Shown here: positions 28,206 to 37,658 of the stretch, one piece after another | Numbering within the stretch: the first letter of the stretch is position 1 | Layout of the letters: every line of letters begins with the position of its first letter | Origin: Planococcus sp. ISL-109 | Lineage (GTDB): Bacteria; Bacillota; Bacilli; Bacillales_A; Planococcaceae | Assembly: GCF_018613655.1 (NCBI RefSeq) | Contig: NZ_JAGGPW010000004.1 | Span: 462,627 to 526,626, forward strand | Reading direction: 5' to 3' | Length of the DNA stretch: 64,000 nt | Notes under the pieces: generated by a model | Seen by the model: only the letters and a program-made list of their open reading frames with translations | What the model was told of the DNA's origin: nothing | Database searches by the model: none | Made by a program: the position numbers and the translations under genes

Positions 28206-28235
28206 TTGTAATCGAGAACGCCCTTTTGATATAAT
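28206..28235 (+). promoter_or_regulatory. fur promoter
   Basis: TTGTAA at 28206-28211, 18 bases, TATAAT at 28230-28235. Confidence 0.75.
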
Positions 28236-28261
28236 GAAAACAGTTTGAGGGAGGGCGTCGC

Positions 28262-28729
28262 ATGGAAACAAGGATTGATCGTATAAAAAAGCAATTACAC
28301 GCTGCGAGTTACAAGCTGACGCCACAGCGTGAAGCAACGGTACGGATATTACTTGATCATGAAGAAGATCATCTAAGTGCTGAGGATGTCTATCTATTGG
28401 TCAAAGACATTGCGCCGGAAATTGGCTTGGCTACTGTTTACCGCACTTTGGAATTACTCACCGAATTGAAAATTGTCGATAAAATAAATTTCGGGGACGG
28501 CGTTTCCCGTTACGATCTGCGTCAGGAAGGCGCGGCACACTTTCACCATCACCTTGTCTGCCTGGAGTGCGGAGCGGTCGATGAAATTCAGGAAGATTTG
28601 CTTGAAGATGTAGAAGCGATCGTGGAAAAGCGTTGGAATTTCCAAATCAAAGATCACCGTCTTACTTTTCATGGCATATGCTGGCGCTGCAATGATTTGG
28701 GTGCTGAAAAGCCAGAGAACGACGCATAA
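28262..28729 (+). CDS. fur: Ferric uptake regulator Fur
   Basis: 155 residues. Winged helix with AEDVYLLVKDIAPEIGLATVYRTLELL, metal-binding FHHHLVCLECG and a second CxxC (CWRC) for the structural zinc site. It represses iron uptake genes when ferrous iron is plentiful. GAGGGAGGG precedes ATG 28262. It is next to xerD as in Bacillus (the small yqzK is not visible). Confidence 0.97.
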   Translation: METRIDRIKKQLHAASYKLTPQREATVRILLDHEEDHLSAEDVYLLVKDIAPEIGLATVYRTLELLTELKIVDKINFGDGVSRYDLRQEGAAHFHHHLVCLECGAVDEIQEDLLEDVEAIVEKRWNFQIKDHRLTFHGICWRCNDLGAEKPENDA

Positions 28730-28760
28730 AAGGCGGCCTTTTGAAGGCGGCCTTTTTTTC
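28728..28760 (+). terminator. Terminator after fur
   Basis: AAAAGGC pairs with GCCTTTT, enclosing a GCCTT/AAGGC hairpin, and seven T residues follow. It begins at the fur stop codon. Confidence 0.85.
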
Positions 28761-28797
28761 GTAACCGTTTAGTTGGACATTCGAAGGAGGAAAACCG

Positions 28798-29700
28798 ATG
28801 AAAGATGCGAAAGATGCATTGGACGATTATTTACATTTTCTCCGTGTAGAAAGACAACTTGCAGACAATACGCTCATTTCATACACACGCGATTTAAAAG
28901 CGTATTTGCAGTTTATGGGTGAAGTGGAGCAATTGCAATCACTCGGGAAAATCGAGCGGGTACATATTTTAAATTATTTGCGCCACCTGCAGGAAATGGC
29001 GAAAAATTCCCGCACCGTGGCGCGCCACATTTCTTCTATCCGCTCATTTCACCAATTTCTCATCAGGGAAAAGCGCAGTGGTTCGGATCCGACAGTTCAT
29101 TTGGAAATGCCGAAAATGGACAAAAAACTGCCGAATGTTCTGTCCGTTGAAGAAATCGATGCCTTATTGGAATCACCAGACACATCCAAAGCGAGCGGAT
29201 TGCGGGACCGTGCGATGCTCGAATTGCTCTATGCAAGCGGCATGCGTGTCAGTGAATGCATCAATTTGGATATAGAAGATGTCCATTTGACGATGGGCTT
29301 TGTGCGCTGCACCGGAAAAGGCGGCAAGGAACGGATCATTCCACTCGGCCGTGCAGCACTTGAAGCGAACCGCGAATATATTGAGTCTGGCCGATTGGAA
29401 ATGCGCAACACTTCGGAGAAAACAGATGCGCTGTTCATCAATCAACGGGGAAAACGTTTAACGAGGCAAGGGTTCTGGAAATTATTAAAGCAGCATACGA
29501 AAAAAGCAGGCATCCAAAAAGAATTGACGCCGCATACATTGCGCCACTCGTTCGCGACGCACCTGATCGAAAATGGGGCGGATCTGCGGGCAGTGCAGGA
29601 AATGCTCGGACACGCCGATATTTCAACAACTCAAATCTACACACATGTCAGCAAAACCCGGTTAAAGGATGTTTACAGCCAATTTCACCCTCGCGCTTAA
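28798..29700 (+). CDS. xerD: Tyrosine recombinase XerD (RipX)
   Basis: 300 residues. The catalytic set is complete: R150, K174, H246, R249, H272 and nucleophile Y281 ([20 protein letters not shown]). With XerC it resolves chromosome dimers at dif. Position between fur and drm equals ripX of B. subtilis, so it is the housekeeping enzyme rather than an integrase. GGAGGAAAACCG precedes the start. Confidence 0.96.
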   Translation: MKDAKDALDDYLHFLRVERQLADNTLISYTRDLKAYLQFMGEVEQLQSLGKIERVHILNYLRHLQEMAKNSRTVARHISSIRSFHQFLIREKRSGSDPTVHLEMPKMDKKLPNVLSVEEIDALLESPDTSKASGLRDRAMLELLYASGMRVSECINLDIEDVHLTMGFVRCTGKGGKERIIPLGRAALEANREYIESGRLEMRNTSEKTDALFINQRGKRLTRQGFWKLLKQHTKKAGIQKELTPHTLRHSFATHLIENGADLRAVQEMLGHADISTTQIYTHVSKTRLKDVYSQFHPRA

Positions 29701-29768
29701 GAGAAGTCTGACTTCCGACATGAGTAGCTTTTGTGGTAGAATCAAAGCGTAAATAAGGAGGAACTTAC

Positions 29769-30953
29769 ATGACAATGAAACCGTTTACCCGTATTCATTT
29801 AATAGTATTGGATTCTGTCGGCATCGGTGAAGCACCGGATGCTGAAGCGTTTGGAGACAAAGGCGCTAATACGCTCGGGCATATCGCCGAATCCGTTGAT
29901 GGCTTATCGATGCCGAACATGGAAAAGCTCGGACTCGCCAATATTGTACCGGTCAAAGGACTGGCAGCGCAGAAACGGCCGGCTGCTCATTTCGGCCGTC
30001 TGCAAGAGGCGTCTGTCGGGAAAGATACGATGACCGGACATTGGGAAATTATGGGCTTGAACATCGATACGCCTTTTAAAGTATACCCACAAGGCTTCCC
30101 GGAGGAATTGATCGAAAAGCTTGAACAGGCGACTGGCCGCAAAGTGATTGGCAATAAACCGGCGAGCGGCACGGAAATTTTAGATGAACTTGGCCAAGAG
30201 CATATGGAGACCGGCGCATTGATCGTCTACACTTCTGCTGACCCCGTGCTGCAAATTGCAGCCCACGAGGAAATCATCCCATTAGAAGAGCTTTATCGCA
30301 TTTGCGAAATTGCACGCGAGCTGACGCTTAGTGCTGAATTTCTCGTCGGGCGTGTTATTGCACGTCCGTTCCTCGGGCAACCGGGTGCATTCAAGCGCAC
30401 AACAAACCGCCACGATTATGCACTGGCGCCATTTGACCGTACCGTCATGAACGAACTCAAGGACGCTGGAAAAGACGTCATCGCCATCGGCAAAATCAAT
30501 GATATATACAATGGCGCAGGCGTGACTGAAGCACTGCGCACTACCGATAATTCGGATGGTGTGGATAAGCTCATGCAGGTCATCGGCAAAGATTTCAACG
30601 GACTCAGTTTTTTGAACTTGGTCGACTTTGATGCGCTTTTCGGCCACCGGAGAGATCCGAAAGGCTACGCTGAAGCGCTAGAAGCATTCGATCAGCGCTT
30701 GCCTCAAGTGCTCGAAGGATTGAAGGAAGATGATTTGCTGCTCATCACGGCGGATCACGGAAACGACCCGACATTCCCGGGAACAGATCATACACGTGAA
30801 TATGTGCCGCTGCTTGCCTATTCGACTCGCTTTAACGGTGGGAATGACCTTGGCACGGGTGCAACATTCGCAAACATCGGCGCGACGGTCGCCGAGAATT
30901 TCGCTTGTGAAATGCCGAAGTTCGGCACAAGCTTTTTATCGAAACTAAACTGA
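29769..30953 (+). CDS. drm: Phosphopentomutase
   Basis: 394 residues, alkaline-phosphatase-like fold. Metal motifs are [12 protein letters not shown] at the N-terminus, the activating threonine in DTMTGHWE, and ITADHGNDP and TDHTREYVP near the C-terminus. It converts (deoxy)ribose 1-phosphate to the 5-phosphate. AAGGAGG precedes the start. pdp follows in the same operon and supplies its substrate. Confidence 0.98.
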   Translation: MTMKPFTRIHLIVLDSVGIGEAPDAEAFGDKGANTLGHIAESVDGLSMPNMEKLGLANIVPVKGLAAQKRPAAHFGRLQEASVGKDTMTGHWEIMGLNIDTPFKVYPQGFPEELIEKLEQATGRKVIGNKPASGTEILDELGQEHMETGALIVYTSADPVLQIAAHEEIIPLEELYRICEIARELTLSAEFLVGRVIARPFLGQPGAFKRTTNRHDYALAPFDRTVMNELKDAGKDVIAIGKINDIYNGAGVTEALRTTDNSDGVDKLMQVIGKDFNGLSFLNLVDFDALFGHRRDPKGYAEALEAFDQRLPQVLEGLKEDDLLLITADHGNDPTFPGTDHTREYVPLLAYSTRFNGGNDLGTGATFANIGATVAENFACEMPKFGTSFLSKLN

Positions 30954-30970
30954 AAAGGCGGGATTCATCA

Positions 30971-32275
30971 ATGAGAATGGTGGACTTGATCGAAAAAAAA
31001 CGAGACGGCTTTGAGCTGTCTACAGAAGAAATCCGTTTTATCGTTTCGGGCTATACACAAGAGGAAATCGCTGATTATCAAATGAGTTCGTTTTTGATGG
31101 CGGTATTTTTCCAGGATATGAGTGAGCGGGAACGGGCAGATTTGACGATGGCAATGGCCGAATCGGGAGACCAAATCGATTTGTCTGAAATCGAAGGCAT
31201 CAAAGTGGACAAACATTCGACAGGAGGCGTTGGCGATACGACGACTTTAGTACTCGGACCGCTTGTCGCTGCTTGCGGAGTGCCGGTAGCGAAAATGAGC
31301 GGCCGCGGGCTTGGCCACACGGGCGGAACAATCGACAAACTTGAAGCGATCGAAGGCTTCAATGTCGAATTATCCACAAAGGATTTCATCCGCCAAGTGA
31401 ACGAACATAAACTGGCGGTCATCGGCCAAAGCGGCAATTTGACGCCTGCCGATAAGAAAATGTATTCACTTCGCGATGTCACTGCAACTGTCAACAGCAT
31501 TCCGCTCATTGCAAGTTCCATCATGAGCAAAAAAATCGCTGCAGGTGCAAATGCCATCGTCCTCGACGTGAAAACAGGCGAAGGCGCATTTATGAAAACT
31601 GAAGAAGATGCGAAAAAACTGGCGCATGCGATGGTCGGCATCGGCAACGCTACGGGTCGCAAAACAATGGCCATCATTTCGGATATGAGCCAGCCATTAG
31701 GATTTGCAATCGGCAACGCGCTTGAAGTGAAAGAAGCGATTGAAACTCTGCAAGGCAAAGGTCCGAAAGATTTGACCGAGCTGTGCCTCGTGCTGGGCAG
31801 CCAAATGGTCGTCGTTGGCGGCAAGGCGGAAACTTTGGAACAGGCGCGTACGATGCTTGAGCGCGTCATTGAAGACGGCAGCGCACTTGAAGCATTCCGC
31901 CAGCTGATTGCGGACCAGGGCGGCAACCCACAAGTAATCGATGACGTCTCGCTGCTTCCACAAGCGAAATTCATTACCGAACTGCCAGCGACACAAGACG
32001 GCTATATTTCCTTTATGGAAGCAGATGAAATCGGGACGGCGGCGATGGTGCTCGGTGCAGGCCGCGCCACAAAAGACTCGGTCATCGATTTGTCGGTCGG
32101 CTTGGTGCTGCATAAAAAAGTCGGCGATTTCGTAAAACAAGGCGAAGCGCTTGCAACCATTTATTCGAACACACAAGACCTCGCAGAATGCCAGAAAATG
32201 TTATACAATAGTATCGAGTATTCAAACGAGCCGGTTGAAGCGATTCAGCTTGTCTCCGCTTTGATCACCGATTAA
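30971..32275 (+). CDS. pdp: Pyrimidine-nucleoside phosphorylase
   Basis: 434 residues. Signature [14 protein letters not shown] near residue 80, [16 protein letters not shown], and KTGEGAFM are all intact. It splits uridine or thymidine with phosphate. It sits 17 bases after drm, where B. subtilis has purine nucleoside phosphorylase pupG and then dacF-spoIIA, so this is a local replacement. It ends at a terminator before lysA. Confidence 0.97.
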   Translation: MRMVDLIEKKRDGFELSTEEIRFIVSGYTQEEIADYQMSSFLMAVFFQDMSERERADLTMAMAESGDQIDLSEIEGIKVDKHSTGGVGDTTTLVLGPLVAACGVPVAKMSGRGLGHTGGTIDKLEAIEGFNVELSTKDFIRQVNEHKLAVIGQSGNLTPADKKMYSLRDVTATVNSIPLIASSIMSKKIAAGANAIVLDVKTGEGAFMKTEEDAKKLAHAMVGIGNATGRKTMAIISDMSQPLGFAIGNALEVKEAIETLQGKGPKDLTELCLVLGSQMVVVGGKAETLEQARTMLERVIEDGSALEAFRQLIADQGGNPQVIDDVSLLPQAKFITELPATQDGYISFMEADEIGTAAMVLGAGRATKDSVIDLSVGLVLHKKVGDFVKQGEALATIYSNTQDLAECQKMLYNSIEYSNEPVEAIQLVSALITD

Positions 32276-32278
32276 ACG

Positions 32279-32312
32279 AATCTTGCTGGGTGTAGGCTCA
32301 GCAGGATTTTTA
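32279..32312 (+). terminator. Terminator after pdp
   Basis: Twelve paired positions (AATCTTGCTGGG with CTCAGCAGGATT, two G-U pairs) followed by TTTTTA. Confidence 0.85.
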
Positions 32313-32342
32313 CTTTACATAGCCCATTCAGGAGGAGTCGCC

Positions 32343-33665
32343 ATGCATTTATACGGGACACAATCAATTAACGAAAAAGGCCATTTGACGATCGGGGACG
32401 TTGACACAGTCGACCTCGCAGCGCAATACGGCACACCACTTTTTGTCTATGACATCGCTTTATTCAGAGAACGCGCACAGGCGTTCCAAAAAACTTTCGA
32501 AAAAGAACACATCAACTATCAAGTCGCCTATGCCAGCAAAGCCTTTTCTGGCATAGCCATCTACCAGGTGGCGGCGCAAGAAAGCCTATCGCTCGATGTC
32601 GTGTCCGGCGGAGAATTGTTCACGGCAATCCAAAGCGGGTTTCCACGAGAGAAAATCCACTTCCATGGCAATAACAAAAGCCAGGCGGAAATCGACATGG
32701 CGTTTGATGAAAAAATCGGCTGCATCGTTGTCGACAATTTCCACGAAATCTCATTGCTGAAAAAAACGGCGGAACAGCGCAAGCAACACATGAAGATCTT
32801 GCTGCGTGTCACTCCGGGTATCGAAGCGCATACACATGACTATATTACGACAGGCCAGGAAGATTCGAAGTTCGGATTCGATTTGAACAATGGCCAGGCA
32901 GACCGGGCGTTCAAAGAAACATATGGTCACGGCTATCTTCAATTAATCGGCCTGCACTGCCATATCGGGTCGCAGATTTTCGATACAGCTGCTTTTCAAA
33001 TGGCATCCGAAAAATTATTGCTGAAAATGGCTGCTTGGCGCAATGACTACTCGTATACGTGCACGGTGTTGAATTTAGGCGGAGGTTTCGGCATACGCTA
33101 TACTGAGGAAGACACACCGCTCGCGCCTGCTGCTTATGTCCAGGATATGATCCATACTGTTAAGGCGGCATCTGCAGAAGCGAAATTTCCAGTGCCGGAA
33201 ATCTGGATCGAACCGGGCCGCTCGCTGATTGGGGATGCCGGAACGACACTTTATACGATTGGCTCGATGAAAGAAGTGCCAGGTACACGGCGCTATGCAG
33301 CAGTTGACGGGGGCATGTCGGACAATATCCGGCCAGCATTGTACGGCGCAAAATACAGTTCTTTGATTGCAAACCGTGCCAAAGAGCAAGCTTCAGAACT
33401 CTACACAATCGCAGGAAAATGCTGCGAATCCGGAGATAAGCTCATTGAAGAAGCCAACTTGCCGGAAGTTTCAGCGGGGGATATTCTCGCTGTTTTCTGC
33501 ACCGGGGCTTACGGCTATTCGATGGCCAGCAATTATAATCGGATTGCACGACCGGCAGTTGTTTTTGCAGAATCCGGACAGCACCAGCTGGTCATTCGCC
33601 GGGAAAGCTTTGAAGATTTGGTCAAAAATGAAATGGGTTATACACAGGAGGGGGCTAAGCGATGA
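32343..33665 (+). CDS. lysA: Diaminopimelate decarboxylase
   Basis: 440 residues, fold type III PLP enzyme. The Schiff-base lysine is in QVAYASKAFSG, with GLHCHIGSQI, the phosphate loop LNLGGGFG, EPGRSLIGDAG and the catalytic CESGD motif. It makes lysine in the last pathway step. AGGAGGAGT before ATG 32343 settles the start. A 33-residue gene overlaps its stop codon. Confidence 0.98.
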   Translation: MHLYGTQSINEKGHLTIGDVDTVDLAAQYGTPLFVYDIALFRERAQAFQKTFEKEHINYQVAYASKAFSGIAIYQVAAQESLSLDVVSGGELFTAIQSGFPREKIHFHGNNKSQAEIDMAFDEKIGCIVVDNFHEISLLKKTAEQRKQHMKILLRVTPGIEAHTHDYITTGQEDSKFGFDLNNGQADRAFKETYGHGYLQLIGLHCHIGSQIFDTAAFQMASEKLLLKMAAWRNDYSYTCTVLNLGGGFGIRYTEEDTPLAPAAYVQDMIHTVKAASAEAKFPVPEIWIEPGRSLIGDAGTTLYTIGSMKEVPGTRRYAAVDGGMSDNIRPALYGAKYSSLIANRAKEQASELYTIAGKCCESGDKLIEEANLPEVSAGDILAVFCTGAYGYSMASNYNRIARPAVVFAESGQHQLVIRRESFEDLVKNEMGYTQEGAKR

Positions 33666-33763
33666 GAAAGCAAAACATTAGGCTGTTTCTTTTCGTCCTC
33701 TTTATGGCATTTGCCTGGGGCATCGTCTACTGGGTGTTTTTTTCGCACAATGTAATGGAGTAA
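33662..33763 (+). CDS. 33-residue membrane microprotein
   Basis: It begins MRKQNIRLFLFVLF and ends SHNVME, with one hydrophobic helix at about 8-28 containing two Trp. It overlaps the lysA stop as ATGA, and AGGAGGGGG inside the end of lysA gives a strong ribosome binding site. Basic residues at the N-terminus predict N-in orientation. The family is unknown to me; the site matches the yppuA/ppiB region of Bacillus, but no similarity is seen. Confidence 0.6.
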   Translation: MRKQNIRLFLFVLFMAFAWGIVYWVFFSHNVME

Positions 33764-33776
33764 ACCCTAAGGAAAC

Positions 33777-33805
33777 TTGAGTTATTGGAGCTTTTATAGT
33801 AGTAT
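33777..33805 (+). promoter_or_regulatory. Promoter of ribT
   Basis: TTGAGT at 33777-33782, exactly 17 bases, TAGTAT at 33800-33805. No FMN riboswitch lies in front of this gene. Confidence 0.7.
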
Positions 33806-33844
33806 GGGTGAAGCTGCTTTTAAGATGAAAATGAGGGATCAATT

Positions 33845-34204
33845 ATGTTATATAGATACAAAAAATCATTTGAAAAGATCGCCATGGGCTTGTTGTCATT
33901 CATGCCCAAAGAACGCGAACTGAAAAAGCTACAGCAGACTATGCACATTTACGAAGAAAATCCGCAATGGCAATTGTTCCTTTGGAAAAAAGAGGACGAT
34001 TTCGTTGGGTTATTAGGTGTGGAAGTCGCAGAGGATCATTACATCATCCATCATGTATCGGTGAACCCCTCCCATCGCGGAGATGGCATCGGCCATGAGA
34101 TGATCGATAAAATACAGCACATGATGCAGCACCGGGAGATGCGGGCTACAAACGAAACCGAAGCTTTCCTGAATAAATGCCCAGTAAAAAAAGGCGGCCT
34201 TTAA
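33845..34204 (+). CDS. ribT: RibT, GNAT-family acetyltransferase
   Basis: 119 residues. It begins MLYRYKKSFEKIAMGLLSFMP, almost identical to the start of B. subtilis RibT, and has the acetyl-CoA loop region VSVNPSHRGDGIGHEM. RibT is the last gene of the Bacillus riboflavin operon and its substrate is unknown. Here ribD, ribE, ribA and ribH are missing and ribT stands alone with its own promoter. Confidence 0.92.
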   Translation: MLYRYKKSFEKIAMGLLSFMPKERELKKLQQTMHIYEENPQWQLFLWKKEDDFVGLLGVEVAEDHYIIHHVSVNPSHRGDGIGHEMIDKIQHMMQHREMRATNETEAFLNKCPVKKGGL

Positions 34205-34230
34205 TTCTTAAAGGTTCCGCCTTTTTTTCT
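34185..34230. terminator. Bidirectional terminator between ribT and ypuF
   Basis: AAAAAGGCGG-C-CTTT pairs with AAAG-GTT-CCGCCTTTTT around a seven-base loop; it overlaps the end of ribT. Confidence 0.85.
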
Positions 34231-34708
34231 GTTGTCGCAGCTCAATGATTTCCGTCCGGTCACGGAGCCTATGCTTGTGCATTATATAATAGTCGTCATA
34301 GCCGGGAGACAAATACTGCTGTTTTTGCTGTTCGACAGCACGTATTAATTCCCCGGGGAGAAGAGGCAGCTCGCGGTTCTCGTACGGGTGGCGATCCGTG
34401 ACGCCTTGAATTGAGTCTGTAAGGAGATCGATCAACTCACTATGGTCGAAGCCTTCTGTCCAAATGCTTGCTTCAGCGAGTTTCGCCTTTGCGCGAATAA
34501 ACGAGCGCAGTGCACCCGGATAGTTGCTGCGGCGCCAATGGTACATGCCGACGGCCAATTGGATCCAGCCCGTCAACGGGTGTGTCTTGTCTTTCGGCGC
34601 GATTTCTTTCCAATATTCTTCGCCGACTTCATGGCATTCAAAAAAATCTCTTTCTTCATTGAAATGGATGATGTATTGAAGAAACAATGGATGGGTGAGC
34701 GGATGCAT
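34208..34708 (-). CDS. ypuF: DUF309 protein YpuF
   Basis: 166 residues. The family motif is FNEERDFFECHEVGEEYWKE with conserved His and Glu, followed by WIQLAVGMYHWRRSN. DUF309 proteins are small helical proteins of unknown activity. In B. subtilis ypuF lies close to ribT and scpA. AAAGGGGAT supports the start; it is transcribed away from scpA. Confidence 0.93.
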   Translation of the reverse strand: MHPLTHPLFLQYIIHFNEERDFFECHEVGEEYWKEIAPKDKTHPLTGWIQLAVGMYHWRRSNYPGALRSFIRAKAKLAEASIWTEGFDHSELIDLLTDSIQGVTDRHPYENRELPLLPGELIRAVEQQKQQYLSPGYDDYYIMHKHRLRDRTEIIELRQQKKRRNL

Positions 34709-34770
34709 TTGGATCCCCTTTCTTTTATAATAATTAATAGTAGGAATTTGAACAGTCAGGTGGTCAGAGT

Positions 34771-35547
34771 ATGTCTTACGAAGTGAAAGTGGAAGCCTTT
34801 GAAGGTCCTCTTGATTTATTATTGCATTTAATCCATCGTTTGGAAATTGATATTTACGACATCCCGGTTTCCCAAATCACTACACAGTATATGGAGCATA
34901 TCCGCGCAATGCAAGTGCTCGAACTCAACGAAGCGAGCGAATACTTGGTGATGGCGGCAACACTCCTAGCCATCAAAAGCAAGACGCTGCTGCCGGTGCA
35001 TGAAGGAGAGCTTGAGGAAGTCGATTATGAATTTGTAGAACAAGACCCCCGGAATGAATTGGTGTCCAGGTTGATCGAATACAAAAAGTACAAGGAAGCG
35101 GCAGGTGAACTGAAAAAGATGGAAAACGCCCGTGCGGTCCTGTATTCGAAAGCACCGGACGATTTGTCGGAATTGCAGGAGCAGCAGCCGGCACCTGTCG
35201 ATATTGATGCCAATGCATACGATATGCTCAGCGCATTTCAAAAGATGCTGCGCAGGAAACAATTGAGGGCGCCTCTCGCAACACGCGTCGCAAGACAGGA
35301 ACTATCGATCAAACAGCAGATGGGCACGATGGTCAGCCTCTTGAAATCACGCAACGGCCGTGCCAGTTTTTCTGAGCTGTTTCCATCGGATGATCGGACA
35401 GTGCTCGTCGTTTCGTTCCTATCACTGCTTGAATTGATGAAGCGGCAAGTGATTAAAGTAGAACAGCAAAAAAACTTCACTGATTTGTCGGTGGAACTGA
35501 GAAAGGAAACGTGGCAAGATGAAGAAGAATCTTTCGGGCCAAATTGA
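34771..35547 (+). CDS. scpA: Segregation and condensation protein A
   Basis: 258 residues, kleisin. N-terminal FEGPLDLLLHLI and PVSQITTQY contact the SMC neck, then EYLVMAATLLAIKSKTLLP; the C-terminal winged helix includes SFLSLLELMKRQVIKV. With ScpB and SMC it forms the chromosome condensin. It overlaps scpB by 29 bases. TATAAT at 34726-34731 is a likely -10. Confidence 0.97.
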   Translation: MSYEVKVEAFEGPLDLLLHLIHRLEIDIYDIPVSQITTQYMEHIRAMQVLELNEASEYLVMAATLLAIKSKTLLPVHEGELEEVDYEFVEQDPRNELVSRLIEYKKYKEAAGELKKMENARAVLYSKAPDDLSELQEQQPAPVDIDANAYDMLSAFQKMLRRKQLRAPLATRVARQELSIKQQMGTMVSLLKSRNGRASFSELFPSDDRTVLVVSFLSLLELMKRQVIKVEQQKNFTDLSVELRKETWQDEEESFGPN

Positions 35548-36109
35548 AGCGCTATTATTTGTCACAGGGGATGACGGACTCAATTTTAGCCAGTTGCAGT
35601 TTTTGACGGGTACGTCGGCAGAACAAATCGAACAGGCGCTAATGGAATTGAAAAATCTCTATGATCAACAAGCACACGGTATCATGCTGAAAGAGCTAGC
35701 GGGTGTCTATCAATTGGTCACCAAGCCGGAGCTGGCTGAAACGATCCAGAAACTGGTCGAAAACCCGAGCGTCCAATCCTTGTCTCAGGCCTCGCTGGAA
35801 GTGTTGGCGATTGTTGCCTATAAACAGCCGATTACGCGAGTGGAACTTGAGGATTTGCGTGGAGTGAAGAGTGAAAAAGCACTTGCTACACTGGCTGGCA
35901 AAGGATTGATCAAAGAATGCGGACGGGCAGAAGGAACCGGGCGGGCCATTCTTTACGGCACGACAGTGGAATTCCTGAATTATTTCGGCTTGAAAAACCT
36001 GGAGGAGCTGCCTCCGCTGCCGGAAGAACTGGCGGATGAGGCGGATGAAGAAACCGATCTTTTCATGACGAAGTTTCAAGAAGCTTTCAAAGAAGAAGTA
36101 AACGCATAA
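35519..36109 (+). CDS. scpB: Segregation and condensation protein B
   Basis: 196 residues, two winged-helix domains. Signatures are IEALLFVTGDDG at the start and LSQASLEVLAIVAYKQPITR in the middle, with LEDLRGVKSEKAL. It binds ScpA as a dimer. It begins inside scpA, so the two products are translationally coupled. Confidence 0.97.
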   Translation: MKKNLSGQIEALLFVTGDDGLNFSQLQFLTGTSAEQIEQALMELKNLYDQQAHGIMLKELAGVYQLVTKPELAETIQKLVENPSVQSLSQASLEVLAIVAYKQPITRVELEDLRGVKSEKALATLAGKGLIKECGRAEGTGRAILYGTTVEFLNYFGLKNLEELPPLPEELADEADEETDLFMTKFQEAFKEEVNA

Positions 36110-36120
36110 TGGCTTACTGG

Positions 36121-36151
36121 GAAGACTGGGACGCGCAAACAGTCTTCTTTT
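36121..36151 (+). terminator. Terminator after scpB
   Basis: GAAGACTG (36121-36128) pairs with CAGTCTTC (36140-36147), followed by TTTTCG. Confidence 0.75.
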
Positions 36152-36273
36152 CGTTTGAGCTATGCGCTTTCTCTTTACTTGGAATTGTGACATAATTTCG
36201 TGTAGATGGACGGAAATTTTCGGAATCGATGGCATATGCGATCGACAAATAAATAGATGAGGTGAACGGTTAA

Positions 36274-37005
36274 ATGGAAAGATTACAAAAAGTGCTGGCT
36301 CATGCAGGGATTGCATCGAGGCGCAAAGCTGAACAAATGATTTTGGACGGTAAAGTAAGAGTGAATGGAAAAACAATAAAAGAATTGGGCGTCAAAGTAT
36401 CAGCGTCCGATAAAATAGAAGTAGAAGGTGTCCAGCTGGAGAAAGAACGCAAAGTCTATTTTCTGCTTTACAAGCCGAGAGGCGTCATTTCAGCTGTTTC
36501 CGATGACAAAAACCGCAAAGTGGTGACTGAATTTTTCCCGAACGTCGAAGAGCGCATTTACCCGGTCGGGCGTCTTGACTACGAAACGTCAGGGCTATTG
36601 CTCTTGACCAATGACGGCGAATTCGCGAATAGCCTGACGCACCCGAAGTTTGAAATCGATAAAACATATGTTGCCCGTTTGAAAGGGATTCCGGAAAGGG
36701 AAGACCTGCAAAAGCTTGAGCGCGGCATTAAATTGGAAGATGGCATGACGGCACCGGCCAAGGTGAAGCTATTGTCAGCAGAACGCAAAGCGGCAAAAGC
36801 CATCGTCCAAATCACCATCCATGAAGGCCGTAACCGCCAAGTCCGCCGCATGTTCGAGGCAATCGGCTTCCCTGTGCAGAAATTGAGCCGTGAACAATTC
36901 GCCTTTTTGACATTGCATGGACTTAATGCAGGCGAATCAAGAGAGCTCAGCCCGCACGAAGTGAAATTATTGCGTGTTTTGGCGGATACTGGAAAAAGGC
37001 ACTAA
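36274..37005 (+). CDS. rluB: 23S rRNA pseudouridine synthase RluB
   Basis: 243 residues. An S4 RNA-binding domain (residues 2-50, GIASRRKAEQMI) precedes the synthase domain; catalytic D102 is in PVGRLDYETSGLLLLTNDG. RNRQVRRMFEAIGFPV is the conserved C-terminal block. It modifies U2605-type positions in 23S rRNA. Its place between scpB and resA equals B. subtilis (without spmAB and dacB). Confidence 0.96.
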   Translation: MERLQKVLAHAGIASRRKAEQMILDGKVRVNGKTIKELGVKVSASDKIEVEGVQLEKERKVYFLLYKPRGVISAVSDDKNRKVVTEFFPNVEERIYPVGRLDYETSGLLLLTNDGEFANSLTHPKFEIDKTYVARLKGIPEREDLQKLERGIKLEDGMTAPAKVKLLSAERKAAKAIVQITIHEGRNRQVRRMFEAIGFPVQKLSREQFAFLTLHGLNAGESRELSPHEVKLLRVLADTGKRH

Positions 37006-37093
37006 CGTTCACAAACCCTTCAAAACTCGATTCAGGTGACTAGAGAAACTTTGTTATAATTGGGTTGCATCTTTCCTTCGAAGGAGGATTCTC

Positions 37094-37645
37094 ATGAGTA
37101 TGGAAAAAAAACGAAACAAAAAACAAAATAGAACGATTATGCGTACAGCCATTTTGCTGCTTTTGATCGCTGCTATCGGCTACACTATTTACAATAGCGT
37201 GACAGCCGGGGAAGTAGAAGTGTTGAAAGTGGGAGACCAGGCACCTGATTTTACACTGACGGATTTGAACGGGGAATCCCATAAATTGTCGGAGTACGAA
37301 GGACAAGGCGTATTCTTGAATTTCTGGGGCACATGGTGCGAGCCATGCGTTAGAGAGATGCCGGCGATGGCCAGCCAATACGATGTATATCGAGAGCAAG
37401 GTGTCCAAATTCTCGCAGTTAATATTGCACAATCGAATTTTGAAGTGGAAACGTTCGCTCGCCAATATGGACTCAATTTCCCGATTGTTATCGACCGCGA
37501 TAAAAGCGTCATGACTGCATATAACATCCGCCCGCTTCCAACGACGATGCTAGTGAACCCGGAAGGCAAAATCGAGCGCATCGTCACCGGTGAAATGACA
37601 GAACAGGACATCGCAGGTTTTATGGAAGAAATCAAACCTGAATAA
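37094..37645 (+). CDS. resA: ResA, thiol-disulfide oxidoreductase for cytochrome c maturation
   Basis: 183 residues. One anchor helix (about 16-34), then a thioredoxin fold outside the membrane with active site C82-E-P-C85 (FWGTWCEPCVREMP). It reduces apocytochrome c heme-binding cysteines. AAGGAGG precedes the start and TATAAT at 37055-37060 is a likely -10. First gene of the resABC group. Confidence 0.97.
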   Translation: MSMEKKRNKKQNRTIMRTAILLLLIAAIGYTIYNSVTAGEVEVLKVGDQAPDFTLTDLNGESHKLSEYEGQGVFLNFWGTWCEPCVREMPAMASQYDVYREQGVQILAVNIAQSNFEVETFARQYGLNFPIVIDRDKSVMTAYNIRPLPTTMLVNPEGKIERIVTGEMTEQDIAGFMEEIKPE

Positions 37646-37658
37646 GGAGATTTTTTGG

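Noticed and set aside
28798-29700. Tyrosine recombinase as a phage or island integrase
   Set aside because: Length, motifs and position between fur and drm are those of housekeeping XerD; no tRNA attachment site or foreign genes nearby.
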